DNA from: JAIOZK01 sp964468645
GTDB taxonomy: Bacteria; Bacteroidota; Bacteroidia; Bacteroidales; JAIOZK01
Direction: 5' to 3'
Assembly: GCA_964468645.1 (NCBI GenBank)
Contig: CAYXUU010000001.1
Span: 186,001 to 250,000 of the forward strand
Length of the DNA: 64,000 bases
Shown here: piece after piece, positions 28,701 to 38,200 of the stretch
How positions within the stretch are numbered: the first letter of the stretch is position 1
How the letters are laid out: each line of letters starts with the position of its first letter
The notes under the pieces: generated by a model
Told to the model about the DNA's origin: nothing
What the model saw: only the letters and a program-made list of their open reading frames with translations
The model's database searches: none
Translations under genes and position numbers: made by a program

Positions 28701-29214
28701 CATATGTTTTCAGTTCATTGATACTGTAATCACCGGAAAGGTTAATATTGATGATAGGAAACTCAGAAAGATCAATATCTGAGATATGGGGATCTTCAAG
28801 TAAATCATTTGGTAACTCACTCATCGATTTATCCACAGCATCTTTCACCTCCTGAAGGGCATCTTCAATGACTATACCCGTTGTGAATTCAACAAAAATT
28901 ACCGAAACATCCTGTTGTGAGGCAGATGAGATTTCTTTTACACCCCTGATACTTTCAAGTTCTTTTTCTATAGGCCTGGTTATCAGATTTTCCATGTCAA
29001 CAGGAGGATTACCCGGATAAAGCGTCTGAACCATAATCGTTGGCCAGTAAATTTCAGGAAACAGTTCTTTGGGAAGTGAACGGTAAGAATAATATCCGAA
29101 TGCCAGTAAAATAACCGACATTAGAAATACCGTGTTTTTATTCTTCAGTGCCCAGGTTGTTAATTTAAATTCCCTGATTACCTTAACATTATCTTCACTA
29201 TTGCGAGATTCCAT
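25771..29214 (-). CDS. HAE1-type RND efflux permease
   Basis: A 1147-residue inner-membrane drug/proton antiporter-like permease of the AcrB family. The N-terminus (LPKELFPEIYWPTIMVQTLYPG) and porter domains are canonical. The helix-4 motif is GMLVDNAIVVVEN, so the AcrB Asp407-Asp408 pair is Asp-Asn, and the helix-10 equivalent is VVVNNAIVLID, without AcrB's Lys940. Proton coupling may therefore differ from AcrB. About 45 extra hydrophobic residues (RSLIIASIMIILAVVFIVAG ...) form what look like two additional membrane segments in the central cytoplasmic region. It is the last gene of a tetR-tolC-tetR-adaptor-permease operon and lies 20 bp after the adaptor. Confidence 0.92.
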   Translation of the reverse strand: MESRNSEDNVKVIREFKLTTWALKNKNTVFLMSVILLAFGYYSYRSLPKELFPEIYWPTIMVQTLYPGNPPVDMENLITRPIEKELESIRGVKEISSASQQDVSVIFVEFTTGIVIEDALQEVKDAVDKSMSELPNDLLEDPHISDIDLSEFPIININLSGDYSINELKTYAEFLEDEMETIYEVSKVEITGLNEREVKINVDPHKLETFELNFDDIEMAIAAENVSISGGEIKLGSSRRNIRTVGEFSDVDEIKEIIVKHEDGNIVLLKDVADVIYGFEETDSYARLNHNPVVTLQVIKKGGQNLLTATDKIFEILEAAEESNAIPDDLEITITFDQSDMVRKQLANLENSIFMGVIFVVLVLYLFLGTRNALFVGAAIPTSIFISFLVMGLADFQINMIVLFSLILALGMLVDNAIVVVENIYRFIDKGFPKWEAAKRAVGEIAVPIIASTATTLAAFFPLVFWEGLMGEFMKYLPITLIIVLTSSLFVALVIIPVLSSTFITKEALDKKPNRKRSLIIASIMIILAVVFIVAGINILGSLLIIFGLIGLLNIFFLSAAAKWFQDVFLPKLENLYTQVLRFALKKRNPALIIAITILMLILTSGFYFSSNPKMVFFPSTDPEYINILTELPQGIDIEYTDSVIKVIEDTVFKLLEPNMDIVKSVQTIVGKGAVGEDEGFSGKSGGPNRGLITVSFVDFELRGGVNTYDYLTIFSESLVNKIPGTEITVVKQSEGPPAGRPINIEISGKDFDNLIYLTDSIQLLIENQNIPGIEGLQIDLDVGNPEVIVHIDRNRARRFGLSTGQIAMTLRTALFGKEVSDFKVGEHEYPIQLRLKDEYRYDIPSLMNLKITFRSATTGKIVQVPISAVADIAYGTTYGSVERKDLNRTITIYSHVIEGYNATEINARIKPLLEGFEFPEGYRFKFTGEQQEQEESMAFLTRALLIALSLIMVILVTQFNSGVKPLIIIASVIFSTIGVFGGLATFKMDFVVIMTGIGIVSLAGVVVNNAIVLIDYIDLLKRRKRRELGLENGDLLPKKESMECIIVAGKTRLRPVLLTAVTTILGLMPLAVGFNINFNTLLNNFDPQIYWGGDNVIFWGPMSWTVIFGLGFATLLTLIVVPSMYQVLYMQKIKIVTWLRRGKNSD

Positions 29215-29233
29215 TCTGTAAGTTGATTTGCAA

Positions 29234-30367
29234 TTAGATGCTATTATTAATTAATATATCAGAGCCATCTGAAACCTGGTTATAACCAATAACAATAACG
29301 CTATCTCCGGGATGAAGCCCTTCCTTTACGATTGATTTGTCATTGTAAACCCTTCCTGGTTCAATATACCTTTTCCGGGCCACCAGCCCTTTTTCCTGGT
29401 CTGAAACCACATATAAATATGTTCCTATCAAATCCTGTTGTATGATAAGTGATGGTACTACAAAGGCTGAGTCGGTTGCAAAGTCATTGATCTCTACAAC
29501 GGCAATCATATTGGGTTTATATTTTTCATTTTCATTCCTGATCTTCAATTGAGCGGTAAATGTTCTGTTGTCCTTTTTAATAATGTTGCCAACTCTGTGA
29601 ATAGGAACCTTTAGTGATTCACCGGGAAATGTAGGGAACTCAAGAATTACCACATCCCCTTTGTTTACACTTGGAAGGAATGATTCAGCGATATCTACAT
29701 TAATGTAAAGATCATCCAGGTTGATCACCTGCATAAGTTGAATTCCCGGGGATGCAAGTTCACCTTCTTTTAAGAATATATCGTCAACAATACCCTCAAT
29801 AGGTGATCTGACATAAGCCATATCCTGCTGCGCTTTTAAAGTTTCAAGTCTGCTTTCCAGTGCCTCTTTATTGTTTTTGGCTTCAAGATATTGAAGTTCT
29901 GAACCAATATTCTTATCCCAGAGTTGCTTCTGTTTTTTATAGATTGTGTTTGCAAGTTCGAGAGCAGTCTCAATCTCCTTCATAGTATTATCCGTTATGC
30001 TGGTATTTAACCTTACAAGCATTTGATCTTTCTTCACCCTGTCGCCTTCCTTAACATATATTTCCTTAATCTGGCCATTTATCTCAGGGCTGATAAATGC
30101 CTCATTAATGGATTCAACAACACCATTTGCTTTGAAATAATGCTTGAATTCGCCATAATCTATTGATTTGATTTCAACAGGAACCCTGTTAATGTTTGAA
30201 CTGTGGCCAGCATCGTTTTCCAGGTTTTTTTCAAGTTCGGCAATTTCGCTGTTCAATTGAACCACCTCGTTTTTCTTACTGTCCAGTTGTTTCTTTTTCT
30301 CTGCAGCCTCATCCCCTGCACAGGAGGCGAGTAAAAACAATCCTGCAAATAATACTAAAGTTCTCAT
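29234..30367 (-). CDS. RND periplasmic adaptor (membrane fusion) lipoprotein
   Basis: 377 residues. I choose ATG at 30367 because it yields a lipoprotein signal (MRTLVLFAGLFLLASC); the longer frame from 30436 would overlap the upstream tetR gene. A coiled coil begins right after the lipid anchor (KKKQLDSKKNEVVQLNSEIA). Then come the first half of a lipoyl-like domain (GQIKEIYVKEGDRVKKDQML), an alpha-hairpin (about 125-175), the second lipoyl half (VRSPIEGIVDDIFLKEGE), a beta-barrel and a membrane-proximal domain. It should bridge the permease at 25771 and the TolC protein at 31038. Confidence 0.92.
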   Translation of the reverse strand: MRTLVLFAGLFLLASCAGDEAAEKKKQLDSKKNEVVQLNSEIAELEKNLENDAGHSSNINRVPVEIKSIDYGEFKHYFKANGVVESINEAFISPEINGQIKEIYVKEGDRVKKDQMLVRLNTSITDNTMKEIETALELANTIYKKQKQLWDKNIGSELQYLEAKNNKEALESRLETLKAQQDMAYVRSPIEGIVDDIFLKEGELASPGIQLMQVINLDDLYINVDIAESFLPSVNKGDVVILEFPTFPGESLKVPIHRVGNIIKKDNRTFTAQLKIRNENEKYKPNMIAVVEINDFATDSAFVVPSLIIQQDLIGTYLYVVSDQEKGLVARKRYIEPGRVYNDKSIVKEGLHPGDSVIVIGYNQVSDGSDILINNSI

Positions 30368-30389
30368 TATTAATTCGTTAATATGATGA

Positions 30390-30998
30390 TTAATGTTTGT
30401 TCTTGATTTCTTTGAAATATTTAAGGCCTTTTTCATTGGTTATAGCATGTATATGATATTTAAAAATTTCATCAAAAAAATGTTTGTTTGTAACCTCTTC
30501 AAATGTAAACAGTTCATTTTCTAATAGGTTTTCTATTCTGACAAGTTGTATTTTGCTGATCAATTCAACATTGATATCCGACCTGAAAAATCCTTCACGG
30601 ATCCCTTTTTGCATATTGTTACTGATCGCAACGAACATTCTTTCCCTTCTGATATTCCGTAATTTTCTGTTTGCTTCCGGGTAATATTTTTTCAGGTCAA
30701 AATCCATACTCGGATTAAATTCTTTCAAAAGTTCCTGTATGTATTTTCCAACTTCAATTAATTCATCTATGGCATTCCTTTTATCATCAAGAATTTCGTC
30801 AAAACCATTCTTACATATCCGTAGTTCCATATCAATGATCCTGTCAACAAGTTCTGCTTTGTCATGAACATACTGGTAAAGCGTTTTCTTTGATATTGCA
30901 AGATGTTGTGCCACATCATCCATTGTAATACTCTTAATGCCAAATTTTTTATAAAGTTTGGCTGCTTCAATTAGTATATGTTTTTCCCTGTTATCCAT
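30390..30998 (-). CDS. TetR/AcrR-family transcriptional regulator
   Basis: A 202-residue regulator whose N-terminal helix-turn-helix reads IKSITMDDVAQHLAISKKTL, with YQYVHDKAELVD completing the DNA-binding domain. The C-terminal helical domain should bind ligand and dimerise. It lies inside the efflux operon, between the tolC-like gene and the adaptor gene (22 bp before the adaptor). It is clearly related to, but distinct from, the TetR protein at 32438; shared landmarks are the FELKKYYPE / FDLKKYYPEANRK segment and a KPEG/EKGLKYFxE C-terminus. It probably represses the efflux genes. Confidence 0.9.
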   Translation of the reverse strand: MDNREKHILIEAAKLYKKFGIKSITMDDVAQHLAISKKTLYQYVHDKAELVDRIIDMELRICKNGFDEILDDKRNAIDELIEVGKYIQELLKEFNPSMDFDLKKYYPEANRKLRNIRRERMFVAISNNMQKGIREGFFRSDINVELISKIQLVRIENLLENELFTFEEVTNKHFFDEIFKYHIHAITNEKGLKYFKEIKNKH

Positions 30999-31037
30999 CT
31001 TCAGGTCCTGTATTTTCTTTCTAAAGGGTTTATGAGT

Positions 31038-32429
31038 TTATTCAGATTGAGTAAGATATTTTTCAAGGATCAGTTTTTTATCCAGCAGGTCAAGTATTGA
31101 ATTTGTATATTCTGTATCCGCTTCAAGGTACTGGTTCTGTGTTTGCAGAAGATCAAGGCTGGAGGCAATTCCTTCTTTGAATTTCTCTTCTGTAGTTTTG
31201 TTGATCTTATCAGACAGCTCCAGTTTTTCTTTCTTATTTCTGTAAACCAGGTAAGCGGTAGTGAAGTCAGTCTTGGCCGTATAAACATAAATATTCAGAC
31301 CGTTCTTGAGCTGATCATCCATCACATTCATATTCTTCAGGTTAAGTTTGGCTTTCTGGACTTTAGCCGAACGGGTACCACTGCTCCAGATGGGGATGTT
31401 CATTTCTACACCCCAGAAAGTTGAGGGATACCATGGTTTACTTGTATTAAAGAAATCAAAATCATTCCTCATAGCCATGGTTTGTGCGCTGAAGAATGCA
31501 GTAAGCGTTGGTAAATATGTTGATTGCTCAAGTTTTACCTGGCTTATGGCGATTTCTTTTTGTTTGTTCAGTATCTTATAATCAATGTAGTTATTATGGT
31601 TAAAAGGTGTGGTAATAAGGGCAAGATAATCCATTTCATTCAACAGCGTATTAAAGTTATCCGTCAGGGTGATACTATCATTTACATCAAGCCCGAGTGT
31701 ATATTTTAGTTGTGAATATGCTATATTGATTTTGCTATGCAGGTCAAGAAGACTGGTTTCCAGGTCTGAAACAAGAATATCAAGTTGATCGGCATCGGAT
31801 TCTTCTATAAAACCAATTTCGTATGTTTCACGGGTTTGATCGGCAATATCTTTTAAACTTTCAAGATTTGCCTTAAGGTTCTGGTAATTTTCCTCAGTAA
31901 CCAGTACATAATAGTATGATCGGGAAACTGACTCATTAACATCCAGCTCGTCCTTAAGATAGTCAAGTCTTGTTTTATCAAGAAAGGTGTTGGCTGTTTT
32001 AACACCAATTATATATTGCCCGCTGAACAATAACTGTGCAGCAGTAATATCCACATTTGCATTATACTCCGTTCCAAACTGTGCCGGGAAGAACTCTGTC
32101 GGGCCCAGTGGTACTTCAGGTTCAAGCCCAAAGTCATTTTCATTCACCGCATATATTGATGGTGTAATGAAATCGGGGATCAATGTTGTTGGTATGTTAA
32201 GATAATTTGTTGTTGAAACACTACCATCAACCTGGGGTAACCCAATGGCCAGTGATTCCTTCACCTGCTTTCTGGCAATTTCAACATCATTCTTTGCAAT
32301 CCTCATATTGTAGTTGTTCTCAAGTGCAAAAGTTTGTGCTTCCTGCAGTGAGAACTCCCTGATTTCCTGACCTATTCCTGTACCTGACAGCAGAACAATG
32401 ATTACCAGTAAAATTCCAGTCTTTTTCAT
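31038..32429 (-). CDS. TolC-family outer-membrane efflux protein
   Basis: 463 residues with a signal peptide ending GIGQ. Two long helical repeats are typical of TolC: QTFALENNYNMRIAKNDVEI near the N-terminus and the equivalent INKTTEEKFKEGIASSLDLL near the C-terminus. It should form the trimeric outer-membrane duct for the RND pump encoded downstream. It starts 8 bp after the first tetR gene and ends 39 bp before the second. Confidence 0.9.
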   Translation of the reverse strand: MKKTGILLVIIVLLSGTGIGQEIREFSLQEAQTFALENNYNMRIAKNDVEIARKQVKESLAIGLPQVDGSVSTTNYLNIPTTLIPDFITPSIYAVNENDFGLEPEVPLGPTEFFPAQFGTEYNANVDITAAQLLFSGQYIIGVKTANTFLDKTRLDYLKDELDVNESVSRSYYYVLVTEENYQNLKANLESLKDIADQTRETYEIGFIEESDADQLDILVSDLETSLLDLHSKINIAYSQLKYTLGLDVNDSITLTDNFNTLLNEMDYLALITTPFNHNNYIDYKILNKQKEIAISQVKLEQSTYLPTLTAFFSAQTMAMRNDFDFFNTSKPWYPSTFWGVEMNIPIWSSGTRSAKVQKAKLNLKNMNVMDDQLKNGLNIYVYTAKTDFTTAYLVYRNKKEKLELSDKINKTTEEKFKEGIASSLDLLQTQNQYLEADTEYTNSILDLLDKKLILEKYLTQSE

Positions 32430-32437
32430 AAATTAAC

Positions 32438-33064
32438 TTAAAGTTTGAGTTGTTTCTTTTCTTTTTCAAATCTTTCTTCGAAATATTTAATGCCTTCCGG
32501 TTTTGCTATTCCCCTTACCCAGTTTTCAAACATAAAATTGAAAAGGGTCTGAAATGAGAACTTTTCGGGTGGAAATAATTCTTCATTATGCAGATCGAGC
32601 AGGCGGCTGATATATAATCGGGCAGCGAGTTCAATACTCAGATCCTCTCGGTACATACCCTGGGATATTCCTTTCCGGAGGTTAATCTGTATCTTCTGAA
32701 AAATAAACTCAGCCCTTTGATCCATATGTCTCTGATACAATTCGGGATAATATTTTTTTAATTCGAAGGTGATGGAAGGTGTCACATTCTTAAAATTCTT
32801 TGATACTTCCTTACTGACGGTAAGAAGTATATCTATTGCATTCACGCCTTCAAAATCATGATCAAGAAAAATCTTTTTAAAACCTTCACGTTCAAACTCG
32901 AGTATCTTCTCCACCAGATCTGTTTTGTTTTTCACATGCTTATAAAGGGTGCTTTTTGAAATACCAAGTTTCCGGCTGATATCATCCATCGACATACTTC
33001 TGATACCGTAAGTAAAAGAGATATCATGAGCCTTTTCAAGTAATATTCTGAGTTTGTTATCCAT
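32438..33064 (-). CDS. TetR/AcrR-family transcriptional regulator, first gene of the efflux operon
   Basis: A 208-residue regulator with helix-turn-helix IRSMSMDDISRKLGISKSTL and following YKHVKNKTDLVEKIL. The C-terminal ligand domain includes ITFELKKYYPELYQRH. It is the promoter-proximal gene of the five-gene operon, so it probably controls its own promoter (candidate at 33106-33135). With the second TetR at 30390, the operon has two independent regulators. Confidence 0.9.
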   Translation of the reverse strand: MDNKLRILLEKAHDISFTYGIRSMSMDDISRKLGISKSTLYKHVKNKTDLVEKILEFEREGFKKIFLDHDFEGVNAIDILLTVSKEVSKNFKNVTPSITFELKKYYPELYQRHMDQRAEFIFQKIQINLRKGISQGMYREDLSIELAARLYISRLLDLHNEELFPPEKFSFQTLFNFMFENWVRGIAKPEGIKYFEERFEKEKKQLKL

Positions 33065-33105
33065 GGTTATAGATTTAATTATGAAGCATTTGATTTAAAA
33101 GAGTG

Positions 33106-33135
33106 CAAATTTAAGATAATAAACGTTAGAAACAA
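33106..33135 (-). promoter_or_regulatory. Candidate Bacteroidetes-type promoter of the efflux operon
   Basis: On the minus strand, TTG (33135-33133), 19 bases, then TAAATTTG (33113-33106) fit the -33/-7 consensus. The first gene starts about 42 nt downstream, at 33064. A GAAACA/TGTTTC inverted repeat lies just upstream and could be a TetR operator. Confidence 0.5.
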
Positions 33136-33194
33136 TAAGAAATAAAAATGTTTCCATGTGTTAACAGTAACTTAATACTGAATTATCATTTCTA

Positions 33195-34757
33195 TTATTC
33201 CATGTACAGGATTTTTCTTTTTACTGCCTGATGGTTATTAGAAAGTGAGAAGAAATATACACCCGGAACAAGGTTATAATCAGAGGGGTCAAACACCTCG
33301 GTATATTTTCCTCTGTTAAGATGTTGGTTGTTATAAATTGTGGCGACCCTTTTTCCAAAAACATCAAATACATCAAGGTTAACGATAGTGGGTTCAATTA
33401 GTTTAAAACTAAACACGGTACTTTCCTTAAAGGGATTGGGGTAGTTTTCCACGACTGAAATCAATTCCACATATTCTTCTTCCAGGCCAACAATTACCGG
33501 ATCTACTATTGCAGTCCATATCGTAAAGAATCCATTGTTCAGGTCTGTCCATATGGGCCTTATTACATTATTATTGGCAGATATATTGGTATAATCACCA
33601 AAGAAATCGTTACTGCCCGGGAGGAAAGGATTTTCACTTACTTTAAAATTTATAAAACTCCCCCCACCATCGCGTGAAACAGCCATATAAACATCGGTAT
33701 TGTTATCATTATAATTCCGCCTGTCGTACCATACAAACCATAGATCACCTGTAACCTGGTCAACATCCATCCATGTAAAAAACTGTTGTTTTCCTGGTGG
33801 ATCATCATTAATCCTGACAACCTCACTCCAGGTTTCACCGCCATCAGTTGATTTTACAAACCAGATATCCGTATCATCGGTTCCATTTCGCTGGTCCGAC
33901 CAGTTTACATAAATGGTTCCGTTATACGCTTCCCCGCTCAGGTCACATTTTGTAATGGGCATACCATTGCACCTGCTTATACCGGGAATATCGAAAGCCC
34001 ATCCCCCGGGAATATCGGTGATAAAAATATCTTCATCGAGCCATGTAAGCCCATGATCCAATGATTTGTCAAACACGATTCCTTCAGGACCTGCCCAGGC
34101 AACATAAATTTCACCATTTGGCCCTACTGCAGGCACTGCACCTTCAACTGTATTATCATCATCATGACAGTCGCCGGAAACTTCATTGATCCTTAATGCT
34201 TCGGTCCATGATTCCCCGCCATCTGTTGAACGGGAAAAATGAATGTTACTTTTATCATCCGGATTATGGCTTCCATAATTATCAAACTGAGTCCAGGTTA
34301 CATAAATATTATTAGTGGCCCGATCTACAACTGCCCATTCTTTATCCTGAGCTTTGGCTCCATTCAAACCCATATAGGTTCCTTCAGTCCACTCATCCCC
34401 GATCTGGTCGGCCCTCTGTGAAACGATCCTGTCTATCCAGTTGCCTGCCTCCGGGTTTGCAAGATGAAAATAGTGATACCTGCTGGCTGTATCAACCACC
34501 AGGCATGGATCACCCCATACACCATATGGGGATGATAAATTTCCCTTGTTCCAATTATATCCACCATCTACAGAGTAATAATACCTGTCGATGATGGCGC
34601 CTGCTACGATATGATCCGGGTTATTCGGATCGACAATAATCGTAGGTTCACATGGCTTATATCCGGTCTGGTCGTTATCGATCAGAATATTGGTGTGCTG
34701 TGCAAAGACCGTTATGGATAAAACAATTAAAACTATTGAAATGAAAAATGTTTTCAT
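33195..34757 (-). CDS. Sialidase-like BNR-repeat T9SS protein
   Basis: 520 residues from ATG 34757 (MKTFFISIVLIVLSITVFAQ, clean signal peptide; an ATG five codons upstream is less likely). Several Asp-box motifs mark a six-bladed propeller: SVDGGYNWNKG, STDGGESWTEA, SLDHGLTWLDED, STDGGETWSEV and SRDGGGSF. The C-terminus is a T9SS domain (NYPNPFKESTVFSF ... VKRKILYME). True sialidases also have an Arg triad and a FRIP motif; I do not see a clear FRIP, so glycosidase activity is doubtful. Secreted or surface-bound. Confidence 0.85.
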   Translation of the reverse strand: MKTFFISIVLIVLSITVFAQHTNILIDNDQTGYKPCEPTIIVDPNNPDHIVAGAIIDRYYYSVDGGYNWNKGNLSSPYGVWGDPCLVVDTASRYHYFHLANPEAGNWIDRIVSQRADQIGDEWTEGTYMGLNGAKAQDKEWAVVDRATNNIYVTWTQFDNYGSHNPDDKSNIHFSRSTDGGESWTEALRINEVSGDCHDDDNTVEGAVPAVGPNGEIYVAWAGPEGIVFDKSLDHGLTWLDEDIFITDIPGGWAFDIPGISRCNGMPITKCDLSGEAYNGTIYVNWSDQRNGTDDTDIWFVKSTDGGETWSEVVRINDDPPGKQQFFTWMDVDQVTGDLWFVWYDRRNYNDNNTDVYMAVSRDGGGSFINFKVSENPFLPGSNDFFGDYTNISANNNVIRPIWTDLNNGFFTIWTAIVDPVIVGLEEEYVELISVVENYPNPFKESTVFSFKLIEPTIVNLDVFDVFGKRVATIYNNQHLNRGKYTEVFDPSDYNLVPGVYFFSLSNNHQAVKRKILYME

Positions 34758-34892
34758 ATTTTTTATGGTCATGAAAATTCGATGTAAAAGTAATTCTTTT
34801 ATAATAGCTGCATAACAGGACTTGGTTGAACTGAATTTTGAAACGGATTAATTGTCGGTTTTTGGGGATTAAATGATATCACGCCTGCCCGA

Positions 34893-35054
34893 GAGGTTGT
34901 CTTAAAAGTTTTAGACATGCAATTATATTGATAGAACTTATCTCTGTGGTCTCTTTTTCAGCTCAGTGATCCCTGTGGTTCAATATTTTAAAAATTAACC
35001 ACAGGGAACACAGAGTTATATATGAGAACACAGGGGCACTTTTGAGACAGCCTC
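34893..35054. mobile_element. 162-bp MITE-like element with 17-bp terminal inverted repeats
   Basis: Ends GAGGTTGTCTTAAAAGT (34893-34909) and ACTTTTGAGACAGCCTC (35038-35054) are inverted copies matching at 15 of 17 positions. Inside are a perfect 10-bp pair CCCTGTGGTT/AACCACAGGG (34971-34980 / 34997-35006) and a CTCTGTG/CACAGAG pair. There is no reading frame inside. The GAGGCTGTCTCAAAAGT-like end resembles termini of insertion sequences common in Bacteroidota, so a non-autonomous derivative is plausible. The rest of the 34758-35278 gap shows nothing I can assign. Confidence 0.55.
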
Positions 35055-35278
35055 AATAGGAGGGTAATAAAATATTAGTATGCTAATGGTTCCCGAACCA
35101 TTACCTGCTTCCCATTATCCACCGGAATATTATCAAGCATAAAAGCAACAATATAATTTCTGCATTATATATTCCCAATTGTGATAAAAGGTAGAAATTT
35201 TAAGTATCTATATAATGTAAATTCTTTTTACAATGTTTGATCACCAGATAAATAATCAACTATATCTCAAACGCAGGG

Positions 35279-38200
35279 ATGATATGGTTTGCTGATACTA
35301 ATATTTTATCAAAGAAAACTTATCAGGAGAAGAAAGAAATATTTGGACATAAATATAACATAAGAGGATTTGATTACTATGTGGGAGGTGTTTTTGATTC
35401 AGAACCACTGGAGTTTTTGGCACCACAGGATTTTACACTTATTTCTGAATGGGACTGGAGAACTCGCCATGGAGCAGATACCGAAGGATCTCCGTATTGG
35501 GATGATGATCCTGACCCTGGTGAAACAGGAAATGGTTGGATGACTAGTATGAAAAACCAATATTATCAACATGGTTTATGCAAGGGACTATGCTGGGCTT
35601 ACGAGGCCTTGGCTCAAATGGAATCTGTTGCAAACTTGTTTTTAAATCAACATAAAGATTATAATTTATCTGCTGAGCATGTTTTGGATTGCAATCTTAA
35701 CCATGAAAGTGGTTGTAGTGGTGGACATGCCTATAGTGCATTAGATTTTGTTAGGGACTATGGTGTAATGGATAGAGAAACTTTCCCGCCGAATGGTCAT
35801 CAGGAACCATGCAATGAGCCATCAGATCCAAATTACAGGATCACAAACGATGGACATAATATTATCTCTACAGGAGGTAATTTCACCTGGGAAGATGGTT
35901 GCAGAAACCTAATTGAACTTGGGCCAATATCAACATATCATAAAAATAGTCATTATCCTGATGGACATTTTATGTTATGGATGGGATATTACGGATTGGA
36001 AGACGGTGATGTGTTTTACAAAGACATAAATGATCCCAACAGTGATTCGATTGTTGTTCAAACCGGCTCACCCTACATTGGTCAGTTGACATTTATTTAT
36101 AAAAATAGTTTTGGTTTGGGAACAGGTTATCAGGGCACCGGGTATTATCATCATACTCCTGCTGAAAGCAAACCCTATCGGCTCAGATATCTGTATCATG
36201 GTTTTGAAGATATGGTTACATCAATACCAGAGGTTTCATGCCTTGATGAAGATCTTGATGGTTATTTTAATTGGGGTATCGGAATAAAACCAGATCATTG
36301 TGATCAATGTCCAAATACAATAGATGGTGATGACTCCAATCCAAGGCTTGGGTCTTTTGATAATAATTATTATTGTCAGGAAATAATGCCTGATATAGAA
36401 GTTTTCAGGCAATATGAGAATGGTTCAAAAAAATTGATTAACGAGCATGATATTCATATTGAATCGGATCTTTTTACAGATGAACTCAATTTCCATATTC
36501 AAAATGATGGTGACGCTCAATACAATTTACAGCTTTTTGAACCGATTGAATTATCCGGGAAACATGAAAATTATTTTAATCCTGAAATATTAGAGACCGA
36601 AGACTTTGTCAGGATGAATGGCGGCACGTGGGATTTTCGGATACATTACAGCAATACACCAGAACCAGCTGTAGTGAGGGTTCAGATCAATGACAATGAG
36701 GATGATCTTGATCCATTTGTATTTTATATTGCCATGGGTAGTTGTGAAACTTCCGGTGATCCTGTTGAGATTGTAGAAAGTACCACCTGGGACCAATTGG
36801 ATATCATGACTAGCGATGTAGTTGTCAAAGATCAATCAGTCCTTACGATTACAAGCACGATTATCATCAATGAACCCTCCTCCTTGATCATTGAACAGAG
36901 ATCCAGGGTGATATTGGATGGAGGATGCTTGTCAAAAATGTGTGATGGTTTCTGGCAAGGCGTAGATATTATTGGTGATGAAACTCAAAGTCAGGCGAAT
37001 GAAGAATATCATGGAGTACTGCAAATCGACAATAATGGTACGATTGAATTTGCCTCGAGAGGTGCAGAAACTGTGGTAGTTAATCCTGAATATGATTATT
37101 ACACAGGAGGTATAATTAAAGCTAACAATGCCATTTTTAAAAATAATGAGACTGATGTGTTCTTCAGGCCATTTCAAAATACTCATCCGGTTACTCATGA
37201 GCCCTTTGACAACCTAAGTGGTTTTTTATATTGTCAGTTTATAACAACTGAAGAATTATACAATATGGAGGAATTTCCTTACAATCACGTTAATTTAAAT
37301 GAAGTTGAAGGTATATATTTTACAAATTGTAATTTTGAAAACGATGTTGAGGAAGTTACTCACTGTGATGATTTAGGTATTGGTATTTATAGTATGGATT
37401 CAAGATATTACGTGCAGGCATCATGCCTGCAAAGTGATCCTCAAACGGGAGAATGCCTGGAATGGAACCAATCATTGTTTGAAAACCTTAATTATGGGAT
37501 TTATGCTACAAATTCAAAAAGTAATCTTGCCCCTGAAATAGAGCATGTTGATTTTGAAAAAAACTTTACCGGAATTTATTTATCTGCCGTCCCTTCAGCA
37601 TCAGTAACTAATTGCTATTTTGATATACAGAAGGTTGATGTGGCGCTGGTGGACAATGACAGGTTCGGGGGTGTCTATATTGATCCGGGATGTACAGGTT
37701 TTGCTGTTGAAGAAAACTATTATGAAAACACCGACCCGGATCCATTGCTTGGAAATGAAAATACTTTTGGGATTGCTGTTAATAACAGTGGGGATGTTTA
37801 CAATGAAATCTACAAAAACGAACTGGAAAACCTGGACTACGGTATTGTTGCAATGAATGATAATCGGTATAACCTGACAGGCTTACAAATAAAGTGCAAC
37901 AAATTTGAAAATTGTGGTTATGATATTGCTGTGACACCTGAGGGGTGTGAAGGCATAGCGGCAGAACAAGGTTCCGGTGCCGAATTCCCCGAAACATCGG
38001 CAAACAACCAGTTCACTTATTTTGGAACGTCTGCGCCCACAGATTTTGATAATGAAGGAGAGTTATTGACATATTTTTATCCTCGAGAAGCGGAGGATTA
38101 TAATGTTGAACCAACATATTATTCTAATATTGATCCCGATGAAAGTGATTATGTTGAGGAATGGTATCCCGAAGATGGATGTCCGTCAAATTTAAATGAA

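Noticed and set aside
33195..34757. Active sialidase
   Set aside because: Asp-boxes are clear, but no FRIP motif or convincing Arg triad was seen, so only a propeller-type secreted protein is called.
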